DNA of 64,000 nucleotides from JACKAQ01 sp020634975 [NCBI: Calditrichia bacterium] (lineage in GTDB: Bacteria > Calditrichota > Calditrichia > RBG-13-44-9), in contig JACKAQ010000001.1 of assembly GCA_020634975.1 (NCBI GenBank), forward strand, positions 682,001 through 746,000, read 5' to 3'. Numbering within the stretch: position 1 is the first letter of the stretch; the number at the start of each line of letters is the position of its first letter. Positions 62,462-64,000 of this stretch are shown here, piece after piece. The notes under the pieces are model-generated. The model saw only the letters and a program-made list of their open reading frames with translations, was not told the origin of the DNA and made no database searches. The position numbers and the translations under genes were made by a program.

Positions 62462-62585
62462 AAAGGATAAAGGGTAAAGGATAAAAAACAAAATGTAGGG
62501 GCACGGCACCGACGTGCCCGAACGATGGGGATAAAACAAAGTATTTCAATTGTTTACAACCGAATAAATTTATCCTTTATCCTTT
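62462..62585. repeat. Inverted-repeat-bounded element (124 bp)
   Basis: Ends are AAAGGATAAAGG and its exact mirror. It contains GGCACGGCACCGACGTGCCC (62500-62519), which differs at two positions from 38309-38328. Confidence 0.65.
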
Positions 62586-62606
62586 GGGAACGGCAGCGCC
62601 GTGACC

Positions 62607-64000
62607 TTACTTGAGCAGCAGCATTCGCCGGGTTTGCTGGAATGTGCCGGCAGTTAGGCGATAAAAATAGAATCCGCTGGCAACCTGCTCACCCGCTGAA
62701 TTGGCACCGTTCCATCGCGCAGCGTGTTCGCCGGACGGCAATTCGCGATTGACCAATTCCGCCACTTTTTGTCCCAAAATATTGAAAATTTCCAAACGCA
62801 CCACGCCGGTTTGCGGTGTGCGAAAACGAATGGTGGTTTCCGGGTTGAACGGATTCGGGAAGTTGTCCGCCAATTCGTAGCCTTCCGGCAACACGGATTT
62901 ATCGCCAGCGCTGATCACCGCGAAACTGCGCCCGGTTTCTTTCAGCATCATCTGGCTGACCCACACATCATTTTGCCCGTCTCTTTCCACCGAAATCGTG
63001 ATTGCGCCATCGGCGAATGCCGCTTTTGGCAAATCGACGAATCCGGTTTCCCGAATTTTCTCCGAAAACGATAGCGACGTAAGTTCAATATTATCATTTA
63101 CAAACACCCGCTGATGTCGTAATTTTCCGTCATTGGCAACGGCTGCCAGATTCAACGCATATTCGCCGTTCGGATCAAGCCCTGCGAAATGATACACCAC
63201 ACTCTCGGCATCGCGGGTTGCGGATTGCGACGGCAAATCGCCCCATTTTACGGCGTCGCCGCGCTGCAGAAATGCGGCTTCCGCAACGTCATCGCCGCAA
63301 TTCAGGCTGTAAAATAGTGGCAGATACACATCCGCAACCAGCTCGGTTTGCTCATCGCGATAGGGTGATTTCGCGCTGATGGTCAATTGATAATTCCCGC
63401 CCGGGAGCAATTGCCCGTTGTCATCACGGCGCTCGAACGCCACCGTTTTTTGTCCGGCGGAAATCCAGGAATTCGCGACATCCCGCACCGGATTTCCTTC
63501 CGCATCCCAGATTTGGGCACGCAGATGCGCTGCATCCGTTACCGTAAAACGGGTGAGCACATCGCCGGTGCGGTCGTCGCTGGCAAAACGGGCATCGTGA
63601 ATGGCGGTGCCGAGCTGCATCCGCTGCGCGCCGGCGTTTTCCTGCCACCGCTCCACCGTAAATAGCTGGTCGAAACCGCTCCAATATTCACCTTCGCCCT
63701 CAACTAAAATTCTGCCGAACGGAATTTCTACGCTGGCGAGACCGGAAAATCCGCCGCTTTCCGAGTTCATTTCGTCCAGCAAAGTGAGATCCGGTGCAAA
63801 TTTCAACAATCGTTGGCGATTGGCATCGACTGCAAAAATATTTCCAAAATGATCTGATTTGATCTGCTGAAGAATAGTGCCCGGCGCCATTTGCAATTCG
63901 CGAACCGCACGCAATTCGCCGTTTTCCGGGGCAAAAATTTTCAGCCGTTGACCGGCGTCATCAGCGACATAAACCAGCCCGCTGCTGACGCCGTTCCACT
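62607..64000 (-). CDS. Secreted protein with C-terminal sorting domain, 5' end cut by window edge
   Basis: Only the C-terminal 464 or so codons are inside the window; the frame is open to position 64000. The visible start has beta-propeller (NHL-like) repeats: SSGLVYVADDAGQRLKIFAPENGEL and FGNIFAVDANRQRLLKF. A FlgD/CHU-type Ig-like domain (about TRFTVTDAAHLRAQIWDAEGNPV to GGNYQLTISAK) is in the middle. The end is a type IX-like sorting domain: ELADNFPNPFNPETTIRFRTPQTG to GFYFYRLTAGTFQQTRRMLLLK. It should be exported to the surface; the full length and N-terminal domain cannot be seen. It lies upstream of the other secreted propeller gene, 552 bp away, so co-transcription is uncertain. Confidence 0.85.
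   Translation of the reverse strand, partial: WNGVSSGLVYVADDAGQRLKIFAPENGELRAVRELQMAPGTILQQIKSDHFGNIFAVDANRQRLLKFAPDLTLLDEMNSESGGFSGLASVEIPFGRILVEGEGEYWSGFDQLFTVERWQENAGAQRMQLGTAIHDARFASDDRTGDVLTRFTVTDAAHLRAQIWDAEGNPVRDVANSWISAGQKTVAFERRDDNGQLLPGGNYQLTISAKSPYRDEQTELVADVYLPLFYSLNCGDDVAEAAFLQRGDAVKWGDLPSQSATRDAESVVYHFAGLDPNGEYALNLAAVANDGKLRHQRVFVNDNIELTSLSFSEKIRETGFVDLPKAAFADGAITISVERDGQNDVWVSQMMLKETGRSFAVISAGDKSVLPEGYELADNFPNPFNPETTIRFRTPQTGVVRLEIFNILGQKVAELVNRELPSGEHAARWNGANSAGEQVASGFYFYRLTAGTFQQTRRMLLLK

Larger units (their letters stand above)
62055..62606. other. Intergenic region (552 bp) with several repeats
   Basis: No gene. Notable parts: two identical GAGGAGAGGAGAT segments (62357-62369 and 62438-62450), a hairpin CCGCAGGA/TCCTGCGG (62399-62431) and an element bounded by AAAGGATAAAGG (62462-62473) and its mirror (62574-62585). 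Confidence 0.65.

Noticed and set aside
1-64000. CRISPR arrays, tRNA or rRNA genes, prophage, replication origin
   Set aside because: No regularly spaced direct repeats with unique spacers, no cloverleaf with a TTCGA-type T-loop, no rRNA-like stretch, no phage structural or integrase genes and no DnaA-box cluster were found on reading both strands. A covariance-model search could still find a missed small RNA.

Overview
This window looks like a chromosomal segment of a Gram-negative bacterium of the FCB group, probably a Calditrichota-, KSB1-, Marinimicrobia- or Ignavibacteria-like lineage. I infer this from three secreted proteins with a type IX secretion-like C-terminal domain (motif NYPNPFNP and a final FYxYRL-type strand), a TonB-dependent receptor with an N-terminal carboxypeptidase-regulatory domain, and an RND/TolC efflux set, which needs an outer membrane. 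No rRNA, tRNA, CRISPR array or prophage is visible. The lineage is an inference and no marker was placed on a tree.

Layout. 1-3288 (minus): TonB-dependent receptor followed by an exported protein cut by the window edge. 3794-9355 (minus): two tandem membrane-anchored SGNH-hydrolase/TPR paralogues and a parvulin lipoprotein. 9409-11292 (minus): GH13 amylase lipoprotein. 11477-13147: secreted phosphodiester glycosidase. 13322-17909: MocR regulator divergent from an FMN-binding protein, a DMT exporter and an MFS transporter, the last three bracketed by a 30-bp inverted repeat. 18041-18421: DUF309 protein. 18574-26188: a dense signalling island with a REC-GGDEF-EAL protein, two histidine kinases, a REC protein fused to a kinase dimerisation domain, an Rcp1-like REC protein and a free Hpt protein. 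26389-28665: rplU-rpmA, a UPF0173 hydrolase and an enoyl-CoA hydratase homologue. 28678-31457 (minus): a small membrane protein, a LysM protein and a sigma-54 response regulator. 31806-36925: HNH endonuclease, trpS-scpA and a secreted PIG-L deacetylase. 36943-38817: an ISAs1-type insertion sequence with a broken transposase, inserted into repeat-rich DNA. 38818-41214 (minus): second GH13 amylase. 41377-48058 (minus): marR, then an RND adaptor, RND pump, TolC and crcB. 48360-51084: an adaptor and two ABC ATPases, with no permease gene. 51433-52809: nucleotide-sugar enzymes. 52821-55287 (minus): HDOD protein and a KamA-type radical SAM enzyme. 55698-58078: an unknown conserved gene with fumarylacetoacetase. 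58190-59641: glycogen synthase. 59946-64000 (minus): two secreted beta-propeller proteins, the second cut by the window edge.

Functional themes. Alpha-glucan metabolism appears as one cytoplasmic glycogen synthase and two envelope or secreted GH13 enzymes. Envelope export appears as the RND set with its probable MarR repressor and the divergent adaptor/ABC set. The signalling island could be a multi-step phosphorelay feeding a cyclic-di-GMP enzyme. Gaps between genes carry many families of short palindromic repeats, several of them shared between distant gaps, which suggests an expansion of small non-autonomous elements.

The observations I find most worth checking are the signalling island with its REC-DHp fusion, the ABC operon that lacks a permease and whose second ATPase has an altered signature, the tandem SGNH/TPR/parvulin operon, and the nested palindromic (MITE-like) elements.
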